A stretch of DNA of 5,734 nt from Oscillospiraceae bacterium (GTDB taxonomy: Bacteria > Bacillota > Clostridia > Oscillospirales > Oscillospiraceae): contig JAIEFH010000110.1 in the NCBI GenBank assembly GCA_029067025.1, positions 1-5,734 on the forward strand. The letters are read 5' to 3'. Position 1 is the stretch's first letter, and every line of letters begins with the position of its first letter. The notes below the pieces were generated by a model. The model searched no databases. It was not told the DNA's origin and saw only the letters and a list, made by a program, of their open reading frames with translations. A program made the translations under genes and the position numbers. Below are positions 5,417 through 5,734 of this stretch, piece after piece.

Positions 5417-5547
5417 CCAACGGTTTGCCCGTCCACCACAGTGTCCGGGCCCCGCGTAGAAAACGTAGAAAAAGTGTAGAAAATCCGTAGATATGGAGCC
5501 GTAGAAAAGCGTAGATATTTCAAGAAACCCAGTGATACCAACGGTTT
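5417..5547. repeat. 10-nt direct repeat flanking the GTAGA cluster
   Basis: CCAACGGTTT occurs at 5417-5426 and again at 5538-5547, 121 bp apart, on either side of the GTAGA repeats. It could mark two equivalent protein sites, such as for excisionase or a host bending factor, or a local duplication. A 10-mer pair is not rare enough to stand alone. Confidence 0.45.
5455..5516 (+). repeat. Cluster of six GTAGA-type short repeats (possible integrase arm sites)
   Basis: GTAGA starts at 5456, 5465, 5476, 5487, 5501 and 5511. Four copies read GTAGAAAA and two read GTAGATAT; the spacings are 9, 11, 11, 14 and 10 bp, close to one helical turn. All are in the same orientation. One copy lies in a 14-nt word that also occurs upstream of int (3787-3800). 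The cluster is about 60-120 bp from the tRNA-half junction at 5577, a distance typical of arm-type sites in lambda-like attachment sites. Iterons for another DNA-binding protein are the alternative. Confidence 0.6.
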
Positions 5548-5576
5548 CCGCCGTTAGCCAACCGCCTGACCCACAC

Positions 5577-5618
5577 GATTTCGAGTCAGGCTCGTTATGA
5601 CCACTTCGATACCGCTCC
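5577..5618 (-). pseudogene. Split tRNA-Ser(CGA) 5' half, copy B (candidate attachment junction)
   Basis: This 42-nt segment matches the 5' half of the intact tRNA-Ser (5364-5405) at 38 positions: acceptor 5' strand, D arm, anticodon 5' strand and anticodon loop. Similarity stops abruptly at GATTTCGAG, after the anticodon loop, and no variable arm, T arm or acceptor 3' strand follows. Its acceptor strand would read GGAGCGG, not GCAGCGG as in the intact gene, so it derives from a different tRNA-Ser. It is best read as a host half left at an integration junction. Confidence 0.8.
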
Positions 5619-5665
5619 CTATTCAATTTTGTGTTTTGCAGCACCGAAAAAATATGATTTCGAGG

Positions 5666-5707
5666 GATTTCGAGTCAGCCCCGTTATGACCACTTCGATA
5701 CACCTCC
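5666..5707 (-). pseudogene. Split tRNA-Ser(CGA) 5' half, copy C
   Basis: A second 5' half, matching the intact tRNA at 36 of 42 positions and again ending at GATTTCGAG. Its acceptor strand reads GGAGGTG, different from both other copies. A further GATTTCGAG lies at 5656-5664, one base before the start of this copy, so the putative crossover word is duplicated here. It probably marks an older integration at the same locus, or the native host gene's 5' half. Confidence 0.75.
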
Positions 5708-5734
5708 GTATAATTTTCGCAACATCAGCCACCA

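Noticed and set aside
5455..5516. GTAGA array as a CRISPR array
   Set aside because: The repeats are 5-8 nt with spacings of 9-14 bp and no unique 30-bp spacers; no cas genes are present.
1588..5541. TGATACCAA at 1588, 3762 and 5533 as a shared site
   Set aside because: Repeated 9-mers are expected by chance in 5.7 kb, and the flanks show no further similarity.
5548..5618. Copy B as a complete but divergent tRNA gene
   Set aside because: No T arm, variable arm or matching acceptor 3' strand follows on the minus strand, although GCCTGAC/GTCAGGC (5564-5570, 5585-5591) could form a pseudo anticodon stem.

Overview
The window looks like the right-hand end of an integrative mobile element in a low-to-mid GC Firmicute, probably a gut Clostridia member. 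That placement is inference from the Shine-Dalgarno style, the Tn916-like integrase architecture and the mixed base composition; no marker gene fixes the species. Coding density is ordinary, but much of the non-coding DNA is strongly structured.

Region by region: (1) 1-1119 is visibly AT-rich. It holds a perfect 42-bp palindrome, the catalytic half of a XerC/D-like tyrosine recombinase on the minus strand (71-631), a divergent intergenic region with repeated CTCAGA/TCTGAG half-sites, and a small XRE-type regulator (823-1119, plus). (2) 1120-1652 is a GC-rich stretch of about 530 bp with no convincing gene but at least five inverted repeats. The last is a 14-bp stem that ends just before the ribosome binding site of the next gene. 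(3) 1653-5130, all plus strand, carries a DinG/XPD-family helicase, a 64-aa excisionase-like winged-helix protein overlapping the helicase stop codon, and a 405-aa tyrosine integrase with complete catalytic residues. (4) 5131-5314 holds hairpins and a clear rho-independent terminator that reads on the minus strand. (5) 5315-5405 is an intact tRNA-Ser(CGA) on the minus strand. (6) 5406-5734 carries six GTAGA-type short repeats and then two displaced 5' halves of tRNA-Ser(CGA)-like genes.

How the parts may fit together: the integrase and the excisionase-like protein would insert and excise the element at a tRNA-Ser gene. All tRNA fragments break at the same place, the anticodon loop (GATTTCGAG on the plus strand), which marks the likely crossover. 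A 14-nt word shared between the integrase upstream region and the repeats right of the tRNA suggests that the repeats are integrase arm-binding sites, so that the DNA up to about 5577 is element DNA. On that reading the element carries its own complete tRNA-Ser, and the host gene was split, leaving its 5' half at the right junction. The three acceptor stems all differ, which fits this better than simple restoration of the host gene. The other end of the element is not in the window. The helicase may help processing or replication of the excised element, or may be cargo; the sequence does not decide.
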